Assembly (NCBI GenBank): GCA_015232865.1 | Contig: JADFYU010000013.1 | Span: 1-60,039 of the forward strand | DNA: 60,039 bases | Source: Magnetococcales bacterium | GTDB taxonomy: Bacteria > Pseudomonadota > Magnetococcia > Magnetococcales > UBA8363 | Direction of reading: 5' to 3' | In this document: piece by piece, positions 52,999-60,039 of the stretch | Numbering within the stretch: the stretch's first letter is position 1 | Layout: each line of letters begins with the position of its first letter | Notes under the pieces: model-generated | The model's database searches: none | The model's input: only the letters and a program-made list of their open reading frames with translations | Told to the model about the DNA's origin: nothing | Made by a program: the position numbers and the translations under genes

Positions 52999-53384
52999 CC
53001 CCCATTTTCCCCATTATCAAGAAAAAACGTAGCAAGCGTGTCTGGACTCAATCCTGGTGCTATTCTCTCTCCTCTCAAGCGGGGAATGGGAGAGACTCTC
53101 CTTCGTCATTCGTGATGGACACGATCGCGTTGACTCTTTCACCTGAAAGCACCAATTCCGGCTTCTCTCGCTTTTTCCTCCTTGCACCCAGGAGTCCGGC
53201 CAGATTCGGACTGAAATGATCTATCAACCTAAATTCGGCTGTTGAACGTATGCAGATGGCCCAAACAGTGCCGAATTCAGATTCAATACCATTTTTTGTA
53301 TGACATGGGTGTAAGTTAATGGTAGGTTGAAAGAAATTGAGGGGAACTGAGTCTGTTTTCAAAACATTTTTCTGGGGAGGAAAA
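52999..53384. other. Intergenic region with truncated repeat
   Basis: About 390 bases. A truncated TIR element lies at 53228-53280. The rest codes for nothing I can support. Confidence 0.4.
53228..53280 (+). repeat. Dispersed TIR element, internally deleted copy
   Basis: Both ends are present (CCTAAATTCGGCTGTTGAAC and GTGCCGAATTCAG) with CGTATGCAGATGGCCCAA between them. About half of the interior is missing compared with the 103-bp copies. Confidence 0.75.
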
Positions 53385-53579
53385 ATGGAAGTGGAGATGT
53401 GTCGTGTTTGCGGACATGAAAAACACAGTTGGCACGCAACGGGTATCAAGAGCTGCGTGCATTGCGAAAATCTAGGCTTTATAGAAGAGTGTCGTTTTTT
53501 CTCAGGAATTTGTGGTCTTTTCAGTTTTATCCTGGCTGGAAGCCTGATCATCTTTATTCTGCTTCAGCAATTCTGGTGA
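53385..53579 (+). CDS. Small zinc-ribbon membrane protein, unknown function
   Basis: 64 residues. Two cysteine pairs, EMCRVCGHEKHSWHATG and SCVHCENLG, suggest a zinc ribbon. They are followed by one membrane helix (GLFSFILAGSLIIFILLQQF). The ATG at 53385 follows GGGGAGGAAAA, a strong ribosome binding site. I do not recognise a family, but Cys pairs, helix and ribosome binding site together support a real gene. Confidence 0.65.
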   Translation: MEVEMCRVCGHEKHSWHATGIKSCVHCENLGFIEECRFFSGICGLFSFILAGSLIIFILLQQFW

Positions 53580-53593
53580 CAAAATTGGCCAGA

Positions 53594-53622
53594 CGAAGCG
53601 GATAACCTCTCTTCCCGCTTCG
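53594..53622. terminator. Possible bidirectional terminator hairpin
   Basis: CGAAGCGG (53594-53601) pairs with CCGCTTCG (53615-53622), a perfect 8-bp stem between convergent genes. The T tract is weak. Confidence 0.4.
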
Positions 53623-53655
53623 CCTCAAACCCTTCACGATTTTTACAATATACGA

Positions 53656-54324
53656 TTAGCTGTACCCGGATTCGGTTTCCAGTTTTTTCTCATTGGCTGC
53701 AACCATCTCGGCTTGAAGGTCGTCACGGTCAAACCACCAATCCTCGCCGACCATCATATCCAACGCATTCATAACGATGGGCACATAATGGTTGGGATCA
53801 TTAAACTGGTTCTCTTCAATCCATTGATCAAACGCTTTCTCGCCGGAAATCCCCTGAAACTCACAGACCATGCTCAGCATTTGCTGCGCCTGCCCGATGG
53901 CCAACTCCCGGTCTTCGTGGTCCGGTGTCCGGTTTCTGGCCATCAGATTGGCGAGTGCTGCGATGTGACCGGCCATTTCATGTTTCGGGCTCAAGGTGTT
54001 CAAAAGTTGGTACAACCCCAAAATCACCTCTGTCACCGGTGTGTCGCTTTTTAAACAGACCCAGACCCGCATGGCCAGAACTTTGTAGACTTCATTGTTG
54101 TTGCGTTTTGTCGATAGATACGTCAGCAGCTTCAAAACTTCCGGCCAGTTGCCATCTCTGGCAAAACGGGTAATGGCTGCCTTGTTTAACGCCCACTCCT
54201 CTTCCGGTTTTTTTCTGGGCAGACTCTGCTGTCTTACCTGTTGTTGGGCAAACATCTCTTCAGGAGTTTGCATGACAATATTTATTTTGGATGGTGCGTC
54301 AGGGATCTTCGTCTCGTCACTCAT
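53656..54324 (-). CDS. Conserved-looking helical protein of unknown function
   Basis: 222 residues, no signal or membrane helix. From about residue 45 the sequence looks like a repeating helical hairpin solenoid: ALNKAAITRFARDGNWPEVLKLLTYLSTKRN, then EVYKVLAMRVWVCLKS, AGHIAALANLMARNR and others. The C-terminus is acidic (GEDWWFDRDDLQAEM). I cannot name a family. It lies downstream of rpoH on the same strand, with an AT-rich palindrome before its start. Composition is like that of the neighbours. Confidence 0.6.
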   Translation of the reverse strand: MSDETKIPDAPSKINIVMQTPEEMFAQQQVRQQSLPRKKPEEEWALNKAAITRFARDGNWPEVLKLLTYLSTKRNNNEVYKVLAMRVWVCLKSDTPVTEVILGLYQLLNTLSPKHEMAGHIAALANLMARNRTPDHEDRELAIGQAQQMLSMVCEFQGISGEKAFDQWIEENQFNDPNHYVPIVMNALDMMVGEDWWFDRDDLQAEMVAANEKKLETESGYS

Positions 54325-54369
54325 AAGGAAATCAACCTCACATGAATAGGATTTAAGAACTGGGAACCG

Positions 54370-54401
54370 ATCATTTATGATATTTTAAAATCATAAATGA
54401 T
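54370..54401. repeat. AT-rich perfect palindrome upstream of the unknown gene
   Basis: ATCATTTATGAT (54370-54381) and ATCATAAATGAT (54390-54401) form a 12-bp perfect inverted repeat around ATTTTAAA. It starts 46 bases before the 53656-54324 gene and could be an operator. Confidence 0.55.
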
Positions 54402-54445
54402 GGTTTAACAACGAGTTCAGGCCGATCAAACCATCTTTCAGAGCT

Positions 54446-54477
54446 GGTATCTGACCCCTTTGTGAGCAAAGGATCAG
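54446..54477 (-). terminator. Hairpin after rpoH
   Basis: CTGATCCTTTG and CAAAGGGGTCAG form an imperfect stem with a four-base loop, 16 or more bases after the rpoH stop codon. No clear T tract follows, so it may be a processing or stability hairpin. Confidence 0.4.
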
Positions 54478-54492
54478 ATTGTGGTTCGACCG

Positions 54493-55350
54493 TTATGAGA
54501 ACGTCAGGGCTAGTCCGTTTCCTAACGTTTTTTTCATTTGGGACAAGGATTTTTTTTCCAGTTGACGGACACGCTCCCGAGAGATTCCGAGCCGTTCGCC
54601 AATGATCTCCAAGGTTAAAGGCGGGTCGATCAGCAGACGCCAGGTAACGATTGATTTTTCCCGTTCACTCAAACAACCGAGGGCTTTGGCGACACTTTCA
54701 TGTCTGAGCTTGTCCTGTTCGGACTCCAGGAGCATCATCTCCTGGTTGGCTCGGTGATCCGGGACCATATCCTGAACCTCGTTGCCCTCTTCGATGGCAG
54801 GCCGGTTGAGGGAGTCATCCCGACCATACATCCGACCATCCATGTCCAGGACTTCACGAGTGGTAACACCGAGCCTGGTGCCAATCTGGGCCGCTTCCGA
54901 CTCATCCAGCAGGTCAATATGTTGTTTGCTTTGGCGAAGTTTAAAAAAAAGTTTACGTTGAGCGGTGGTTGTCCCGATCTTGACCAAACTCCAGGAACGA
55001 AGAATAAATTCCTGAATGGCGGAACGAATCCACCACATGGCATAGGTCGAAAGACGGAACCCCTTGTACGGATCAAATTTCTTGACAGCCTGCATCAACC
55101 CCACCGACCCTTCTTGGATCAGATCCATGATCCGCATTCCGTAATATTGATACTCTTTTGCAATTTTGACCACATAACGAAGATAGGAAGAGACTAACTC
55201 ATGGGCGGCATCCAGATCCTCGTGCTCATGGAATCGGACCGCCAGATCAAACTCCTCTTCTTCGGTCAAAATCGGAGCTGAGCTGATTTTGTCCATATAT
55301 CTGGACAACTCGCCTTGATCGGATATGGTTATTAACGCATTGTTATACAT
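54493..55350 (-). CDS. rpoH: Heat-shock sigma factor sigma-32
   Basis: 285-residue sigma70-family factor for heat-shock genes. Region 2 is AHELVSSYLRYVVKIAKEYQYYGMRIMDLIQEGSVGLMQAVKKFDP and KGFRLSTYAMWWIRSAIQEFILR. The segment SLVKIGTTTAQRKLFFKLRQ follows it; QRKLFFKLR is the RpoH box that separates this family from RpoD. Region 4 ends with LGISRERVRQLEKKSLSQMKKTL. It is complete. Confidence 0.96.
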   Translation of the reverse strand: MYNNALITISDQGELSRYMDKISSAPILTEEEEFDLAVRFHEHEDLDAAHELVSSYLRYVVKIAKEYQYYGMRIMDLIQEGSVGLMQAVKKFDPYKGFRLSTYAMWWIRSAIQEFILRSWSLVKIGTTTAQRKLFFKLRQSKQHIDLLDESEAAQIGTRLGVTTREVLDMDGRMYGRDDSLNRPAIEEGNEVQDMVPDHRANQEMMLLESEQDKLRHESVAKALGCLSEREKSIVTWRLLIDPPLTLEIIGERLGISRERVRQLEKKSLSQMKKTLGNGLALTFS

Positions 55351-55507
55351 TCTGATTTCCAGTATTCCTGGTTTCTAAAAATTTTGAGAGCTTTCTCTTG
55401 ATGGAAAGGCTTGATATTCTTCTTTCATCAAGCTGTTGCCCAACGATATGTTTAGAGAACGACTCTGGAGAAAAGTTCCTTTCTGGGTCTGTATATTTGG
55501 AGTGAAT

Positions 55508-56239
55508 GTGGATAAAATCAAGGTTTTTTCAAGGTCCAGCCTCTTTTTCTTCTGTTTTGTCGTGGGCATTTTTCTGTTTGCTCTCCTGCTTATCTTATCG
55601 ATCCCGCTGACAACGCTTGCTCGACGCAGGCAGTTTGTCAATTTATGGGCGCGGTTCAATCTGTTTATTCTGGATTGGTGTTGCGGTTTGACGGTGCGAA
55701 TATCCGGTTTGGACAATCTCCCCCCTGCCCCCTACATGATTCTGTGTAAGCATCAGTCGGCCTGGGAGACGGTAACCCTGCAAGCCATTTTTCCTGAAGC
55801 GGTGTTGATTCTTAAAAAAAGTCTTCTCAATATTCCTTTTTTTGGTTGGGGAATAATGGCCAGCGGACAGATTGCCATCGATCGTTCTCAAGGGGTCAAG
55901 GCCTTGCGCCTGATGGGAGTTAAATGCCAACAAGCCTTCGATTCAGGAAATAGCGTTCTGATCTTCCCGGAAGGAACTCGGGTTGCCCCCGGCGAGGTGG
56001 GAAAATACAATCCGGGCGGTGTCGGAATGGCTTTGTCGTCTGGGGTGCCGATTGTGCCGGTAGCCCACAATGCAGGTCTGTTTTGGGGGCGGAAAGCCTT
56101 TCTGAAGAGACCGGGCGAAATTCAACTCCGTATCGCTCCGCCAATCCCAACCACGGGGTTGGGTAAGGGGGATCGCAAAGCTCTCAACCTTCAGGTGCAG
56201 GATACCATCGAGGGGATGATGGCGCAGATAGCCGGTTAA
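55508..56239 (+). CDS. plsC: 1-acyl-sn-glycerol-3-phosphate acyltransferase
   Basis: Makes phosphatidic acid in phospholipid synthesis. 243 residues with a membrane helix near the N-terminus (SLFFFCFVVGIFLFALLLILSI), the acyltransferase motif I CKHQSAWET, NIPFFGWGIMASGQIAIDR, and motif III VLIFPEGTRVAPGEVGKYNPGG. The start is the GTG at 55508, five bases after GGAG; the frame is open upstream but shows no homology there. It diverges from rpoH. Confidence 0.92.
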   Translation: MDKIKVFSRSSLFFFCFVVGIFLFALLLILSIPLTTLARRRQFVNLWARFNLFILDWCCGLTVRISGLDNLPPAPYMILCKHQSAWETVTLQAIFPEAVLILKKSLLNIPFFGWGIMASGQIAIDRSQGVKALRLMGVKCQQAFDSGNSVLIFPEGTRVAPGEVGKYNPGGVGMALSSGVPIVPVAHNAGLFWGRKAFLKRPGEIQLRIAPPIPTTGLGKGDRKALNLQVQDTIEGMMAQIAG

Positions 56240-56306
56240 CCGAGTTTGTCTTCAAGATAGCCTCACCAGAACGTGTGAAAAAAATCTTCACACGCTCATG
56301 GTAGGG

Positions 56307-57137
56307 TTATGATCGCTGGTTGGACAAATGGGCAAACTCCTCTACCGACAAGGTCTCCCCCCGCCGGCTGGGATCGATATCGGCTCGAAGCAACCATGAC
56401 TTTGGGTCGGCATCCATTTTTTTCAGGGCGTTGGACAGGGTCTTTCGGCGCTGTCCAAAGGCGGCCCGCACCACCTGACTGAAAAAGGCCGGATCATCCA
56501 GTGGGGCGCGAGGCTTGGGACGCAGCGTCAGTCGAATCACCATGGAGTCAACCTTCGGTTTCGGAAGAAACGCGCCGGGCGGCACATCCAAAATTTTTTC
56601 TACACTTGTCCACATACCACACTGAACCGACAGGGTTCCGTATGCCTTGCTGCCGGGTGTTGCGGCTATGCGCTGGGCCACCTCTTTTTGAAACATCAAC
56701 GTCATATCCACAATAGAGTGACGTTGATCCAACAAATGAAACAACAAAGGGGTGCTGATGTTGTAGGGTAGATTGGCGACTATACGCAGGGGACCGCCCA
56801 GCGTGTCGGCCAGTTTATCATAATCATACTGTAAGGCGTCGGCTTTCTCTATGGTCAGGGTGCCCAGGTTTTCAGCACGGCTCTGAAGAATCTTCAGCAT
56901 GCGTTCATCCTGCTCAATGGCCCAGAGTTTTTTGGTTTTTTCCAGCAACAACACCGTCAAACTGCCCAAGCCGGGGCCAATTTCCAAAACCCGATCCTCC
57001 GGCCCGACTTGAGAAGCGTTGACAATGGCATGGGAGATGTTTTGATCCACCAGAAAATTCTGTCCCAACCCCTTTTTTGGATTCAGGTTGAGAGATTTGA
57101 TCAGATGGGGAATGGAAAATGTCGCGTTGTTATCCAT
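56307..57137 (-). CDS. rsmA: 16S rRNA dimethyladenosine transferase RsmA
   Basis: Dimethylates two adjacent adenosines near the 3' end of 16S rRNA (KsgA). The 276 residues show KKGLGQNFLVDQNISHAIV, the SAM site RVLEIGPGLGSLTVLLLEK, IVANLPYNISTPLLFHL and MLMFQKEVAQRIAATPGSKAYGTLSV. The C-terminal domain with FGQRRKTLSNALK is complete. Confidence 0.96.
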   Translation of the reverse strand: MDNNATFSIPHLIKSLNLNPKKGLGQNFLVDQNISHAIVNASQVGPEDRVLEIGPGLGSLTVLLLEKTKKLWAIEQDERMLKILQSRAENLGTLTIEKADALQYDYDKLADTLGGPLRIVANLPYNISTPLLFHLLDQRHSIVDMTLMFQKEVAQRIAATPGSKAYGTLSVQCGMWTSVEKILDVPPGAFLPKPKVDSMVIRLTLRPKPRAPLDDPAFFSQVVRAAFGQRRKTLSNALKKMDADPKSWLLRADIDPSRRGETLSVEEFAHLSNQRS

Positions 57138-57313
57138 GGAAGCAAGGGGCTTTTATAAAAATGAATGAAAGTTAAAGACTTAAAGAGCCTGATGGAATGG
57201 TCCGCCCCGGCAAGGATCAAGGAAACGATTTGGATTAGCCGGTCATAACCATAAATTATTATTTAGAATAATCAGGCTACATCAGACATATACGAAAAAA
57301 AACCAAATTCAGG

Positions 57314-57973
57314 TCAAGGCGCTGAGATCAATTGTTGAACGTATTTTCTTAATTTCGGACTGATTTGATAAAGGCGAAGATTTAAAACATCCTCTCCACT
57401 GTTGTTATAAATTTTTTCCGCATCAAACTTAAACAGTTTTGATTCACTCAAAAAGTTCAAGCTTTCCAGAACACTCGTAAAGGTCATATCCCGAACTTCA
57501 CAACTGACCGTTGTCTCGCCCAGTTTCAAACCTTTGAGGCGACGCCATAAAAAAGTCGTATTGACTTGAAGATCGGAGAGATGAGAGAGAAGAAGCGACT
57601 GGTGGTCCGGTTCGGAGGGCTTTTCCTGTGCCGGAACGATCCCGACCACCTCCTCCAAATCCAACACCAGGTTTTCGATTTCAGATTGCAAATGGCCGGC
57701 CCGCTCTACCCCGCTATTCAGCCTGGCACCAGGCTTGAAGGCAACGACCCGCTTTTCTGGAATATGGATGGCCAAGCCGGTTTTCAGGTTGCGGCCTTTT
57801 CTTGGAGGCCGATTTTTTGTAGTGAAGTTGCCAAACCCCCGTAAGCGAACGACCTCACCATGCTCCAACGTCTCTGAGATCCTCTGCAAGGCGGAATCAA
57901 TAATTTGACCGGTCAATGAGACGGGTAGATCATGTTTTTCTGCAATGGCCCGAATCAAATCCGTTTTGGTCAT
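57314..57973 (-). CDS. HU/IHF-type DNA-binding protein with an added C-terminal domain
   Basis: 219 residues, against about 90 for HU or IHF. Residues 1-90 are a complete HU fold: TKTDLIRAIAEKHDLPVSLTGQIIDSALQRI, RLRGFGNFTTKNRPPRKGRN with the beta-arm Pro, and IPEKRVVAFKPGARL. The remaining 130 residues are unlike any domain I recognise: a helical linker, then LLLSHLSDLQVNTTFLWRRL and a mixed alpha/beta part ending in LRLYQISPKLRKYVQQLI. The ATG at 57973 is the HU-like start; the frame opens at 57991. It stands alone, opposite a small plus-strand gene. Confidence 0.85.
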   Translation of the reverse strand: MTKTDLIRAIAEKHDLPVSLTGQIIDSALQRISETLEHGEVVRLRGFGNFTTKNRPPRKGRNLKTGLAIHIPEKRVVAFKPGARLNSGVERAGHLQSEIENLVLDLEEVVGIVPAQEKPSEPDHQSLLLSHLSDLQVNTTFLWRRLKGLKLGETTVSCEVRDMTFTSVLESLNFLSESKLFKFDAEKIYNNSGEDVLNLRLYQISPKLRKYVQQLISAP

Positions 57974-58049
57974 TTTACAAATTCTCGTCACTGGGTTAGG
58001 GTCGTTCGTTGTCCGTCAACTTAGCAAAAAACAGGATAAAGAATCAACC

Positions 58050-58256
58050 ATGACCCTGAGCGAGTTAAAAACACTAAAAAACAGATTTGAGTCGGATGGC
58101 TCTATGGCGATTGGCGTCCATCTCACCCAGGAGCAGGCCAAAGCGTTACGGCGTGAGCTGCATCATCTCTATGGTTTTGACAATGGAGAGAATCTGACGA
58201 CACTCTATGGTGTGGAAGTGTTGGCTACTGATGCAGAAGCGTTAAAGTTTGAATAA
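58050..58256 (+). CDS. Small protein, unknown function
   Basis: 68 residues starting TLSELKTLKNRFESDGSMAIGVHL, with an amphipathic helix (TQEQAKALRRELHHLYGF). The ATG at 58050 has AGGA 13 bases upstream, which is weak. It has no recognisable family. Evidence for a gene is its position between two stop regions and the clean frame; a non-coding status cannot be excluded. Confidence 0.45.
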   Translation: MTLSELKTLKNRFESDGSMAIGVHLTQEQAKALRRELHHLYGFDNGENLTTLYGVEVLATDAEALKFE

Positions 58257-58268
58257 ACAAAAAAAAGC

Positions 58269-58323
58269 CTCCTCAAACCGATGATTCTGAAATTTTTTCT
58301 TCCAGGACCATCGGTTTGAGGAG
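58269..58323 (-). terminator. Rho-independent terminator of rny
   Basis: CTCCTCAAACCGATG (58269-58283) and CATCGGTTTGAGGAG (58309-58323) form a perfect 15-bp stem with a 25-base loop. On the minus strand it is followed by a run of T (GCTTTTTT then TTGTTTATTC), right after the rny stop codon. The plus-strand small gene may also end here. Confidence 0.8.
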
Positions 58324-58331
58324 AAGACAGA

Positions 58332-59891
58332 CTAATTGGCAATCTCTTGTGCGCGCATTTCTCGAATGACCGTCACCTTGATCTGTCCCGGATAGGTCAT
58401 TTCATTCTCAATCCGATCCGCAACCTCCCGAGCAATCATCATGGCTCCTTCATCATTCACACGATCATAGCTGACCAAAACCCGGACTTCCCGACCGGCT
58501 TGAATGGCAAAAGCCTTCTCCACCCCTTTAAAGTCGGTAGCAATCCCTTCCAACTGTTCCAGACGCTTGATGTAGGTCTCGACATTCTCTCGTCTCGCAC
58601 CCGGACGGGCCGCTGACAGAGCGTCTGCAGCATTGGTCAAGGGTCCATAGACGGAGATCGGCTCAATGTCGAAATGGTGAGACCAGATGGCGTTGACGAC
58701 CAAGGGGTGCTCACGGTATTTCTTGGCAAACTCACCACCAATAACGGCATGGGAGCCTTGAACTTCATGATCCACTGCTTTGCCGATGTCGTGAAGAAGA
58801 CCACAACGTCTGGCCAGGTTTCCATCCAAGCCCAACTCTTCCGCCATGATTCCCGCAAAATAGGCCACTTCAACCGAATGGGAAAGAACATTTTGGGTAT
58901 AGGAGGTGCGAAACTGCAATGTTCCGAGAAGTTTGATGATTTCCGGATGGACATCACTCAAGCCAACCTCAAAAACCGCTTGCTCACCCTTTTCAATTAT
59001 CTCTCGGTCAATGGCTTTGGTCGCTTTTTTCACCACAGATTCAATTCGAGCCGGATGAATGCGGCCATCACCGATCAACTCCTCCAAAGAGCGCTTGGCA
59101 ATCTGACGACGCACCGGATTGAAGCCGGAGATAACCACCGCTTCCGGCGTATCGTCAATAATCAGGTCACAACCGGTAGCCGTCTCCAAGGCACGGATAT
59201 TACGCCCTTCCCGACCGATGATCCGTCCCTTCATCTCCTCGGAGGGCAAGGTAACAACCGACACGGTTCGCTCCGAAACAAACTCTCCAGCCAAACGTTG
59301 AATAGCGGTCGCAATAGTCTCCCTGGCTTTCTGTTCGGCATTTTCCAACGCCTCGGATTCCAGCTTTTTAAACAGGCTCGCCGACTCTCGACGGGCAGCT
59401 TCAGATAAAGAGGAGAGAATCAACGCCTTGGCCTGCTCAGAATTCATGCCGGCGACCTCCTCCAACCGAGCCTGAGCAGAAACGATCAACTGCTTATACT
59501 TTTCCTTCTGCTGATCGTGCTCAATCAGATCCCGCTCCAGATTGGAACGGCGTTTATCCAACTCCAACTCACGCTTGTCCAACTGATCAAACTTGCGATC
59601 AAACTGCTCCTCCCTTTTATCCAACCGGGCTTTCAATCGCTCCTGCTCAGCCCCTTTTTCCCGAAATTTTTTCTCTAATTCCTCTTCAATACGAATCTGA
59701 TGCGCTTTATTCCTAAGCTCCATCTCCCGGTTTATGGAGGCTGATTTTTCTTCAACCGCCTTTTGCTGCTGATGCAGTCTCTCTTCTTGAACCACCAACT
59801 CCTTTTGCTGTTGGGTCCGCTGCAAGTAGAAATATGCGAGGGAGATGGCCGCACCAAGAACCGCACCAATCAAAACGGCGACGATATCCAT
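58332..59891 (-). CDS. rny: Ribonuclease Y
   Basis: Membrane-anchored endoribonuclease that starts mRNA decay. 519 residues: an N-terminal helix ([22 protein letters not shown]), a long coiled coil (about residues 30-190), a KH domain ([18 protein letters not shown]), and the HD domain ([18 protein letters not shown] ... [22 protein letters not shown]) with the metal-binding HD pair. The ATG at 59891 follows AGGAG by ten bases, and the length fits the family. RNase Y is less usual in Gram-negative genomes than RNase E. Confidence 0.95.
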   Translation of the reverse strand: MDIVAVLIGAVLGAAISLAYFYLQRTQQQKELVVQEERLHQQQKAVEEKSASINREMELRNKAHQIRIEEELEKKFREKGAEQERLKARLDKREEQFDRKFDQLDKRELELDKRRSNLERDLIEHDQQKEKYKQLIVSAQARLEEVAGMNSEQAKALILSSLSEAARRESASLFKKLESEALENAEQKARETIATAIQRLAGEFVSERTVSVVTLPSEEMKGRIIGREGRNIRALETATGCDLIIDDTPEAVVISGFNPVRRQIAKRSLEELIGDGRIHPARIESVVKKATKAIDREIIEKGEQAVFEVGLSDVHPEIIKLLGTLQFRTSYTQNVLSHSVEVAYFAGIMAEELGLDGNLARRCGLLHDIGKAVDHEVQGSHAVIGGEFAKKYREHPLVVNAIWSHHFDIEPISVYGPLTNAADALSAARPGARRENVETYIKRLEQLEGIATDFKGVEKAFAIQAGREVRVLVSYDRVNDEGAMMIAREVADRIENEMTYPGQIKVTVIREMRAQEIAN

Positions 59892-59964
59892 GACCATCAA
59901 TCTCCTATCCAGGCTAATGTTGTTATATCTACACATCAACCAGATAAAATGGGTTAATATGAAA

Positions 59965-59987
59965 TGTTCGGACCTACCCCCCGAACA
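59965..59987. repeat. Inverted repeat near the window edge
   Basis: TGTTCGG (59965-59971) and CCGAACA (59981-59987) pair as a 7-bp stem with a 9-base loop, upstream of rny on the minus strand. It may be part of a terminator or of a small RNA whose body lies beyond the window. Confidence 0.3.
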
Positions 59988-60039
59988 CCGCTCTCTGTCA
60001 CAATGTAGTGCAATGGAACATCATGCTCCTCTCGTGGAA

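Noticed and set aside
53075..53551. 158-residue minus-strand frame opposite the zinc-ribbon gene
   Set aside because: It crosses the truncated repeat and lacks a ribosome binding site, while the plus-strand gene has a strong one and paired cysteines.

Overview
The window carries about 50 protein genes and one tRNA gene (tRNA-Asn). It is chromosomal DNA of a Gram-negative bacterium, most likely a proteobacterium. Evidence for this: ubiquinone genes (ubiK, ubiU, ubiV, ubiX), rpoH, Tat-dependent and lipoprotein exports, a two-partner secretion pair, an O-antigen type ABC exporter and TRAP transport. RNase Y beside these genes, paired bacteriohemerythrins and oxygen-independent ubiquinone synthesis fit a microaerophile of a deep-branching class, for example Magnetococcales-like. 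That taxonomic placement is inference only; no marker gene here settles it.

Layout. 0.1-8 kb: grpE, msrA, two hemerythrins, a methyltransferase, comM and an aldehyde dehydrogenase. 8-11.3 kb: the quinone genes ubiK, ubiV-ubiU and ubiX. 11.5-16 kb: thrB, ychF, pth, rplY and prs. 16-21.5 kb: an exported ankyrin protein, a MetF-like protein and a TakP-type TRAP transporter. 21.5-28.8 kb: a surface polysaccharide block (sulfatase-fold membrane protein, Wzt/Wzm exporter, acyltransferase, glycosyltransferase). 28.9-35.7 kb: a CinA-like protein, pgpA and the complete livK-H-M-G-F amino-acid importer. 35.9-40.1 kb: MBOAT acyltransferase, SGNH-like partner and B12-type radical SAM protein. 40.3-50.9 kb: five genes on one strand encoding a caspase-like lipoprotein, a CHASE2-adenylate cyclase, a FecR-domain protein, a TpsB transporter and a TpsA exoprotein. 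51-60 kb: tRNA-Asn, a VanY-like peptidase, small membrane proteins, rpoH, plsC, rsmA, an HU-like fusion protein and rny.

Three things stand out. First, the caspase/CHASE2-cyclase/FecR/two-partner-secretion cluster looks like one envelope sensing and secretion module; its function is not obvious from any single gene. Second, a dispersed element of about 103-113 bp with terminal inverted repeats (inner core CGGCAGTTG / CAACTGCCG) occurs in at least four near full-length copies plus remnants. One diverged copy is translated as the N-terminus of msrA and another abuts the livK stop codon. Third, an HU/IHF-type protein carries an extra C-terminal domain of about 130 residues.

Where an upstream extension lacked a ribosome binding site, or an internal codon had a much better one, the internal start was used; such choices are stated in the entries.
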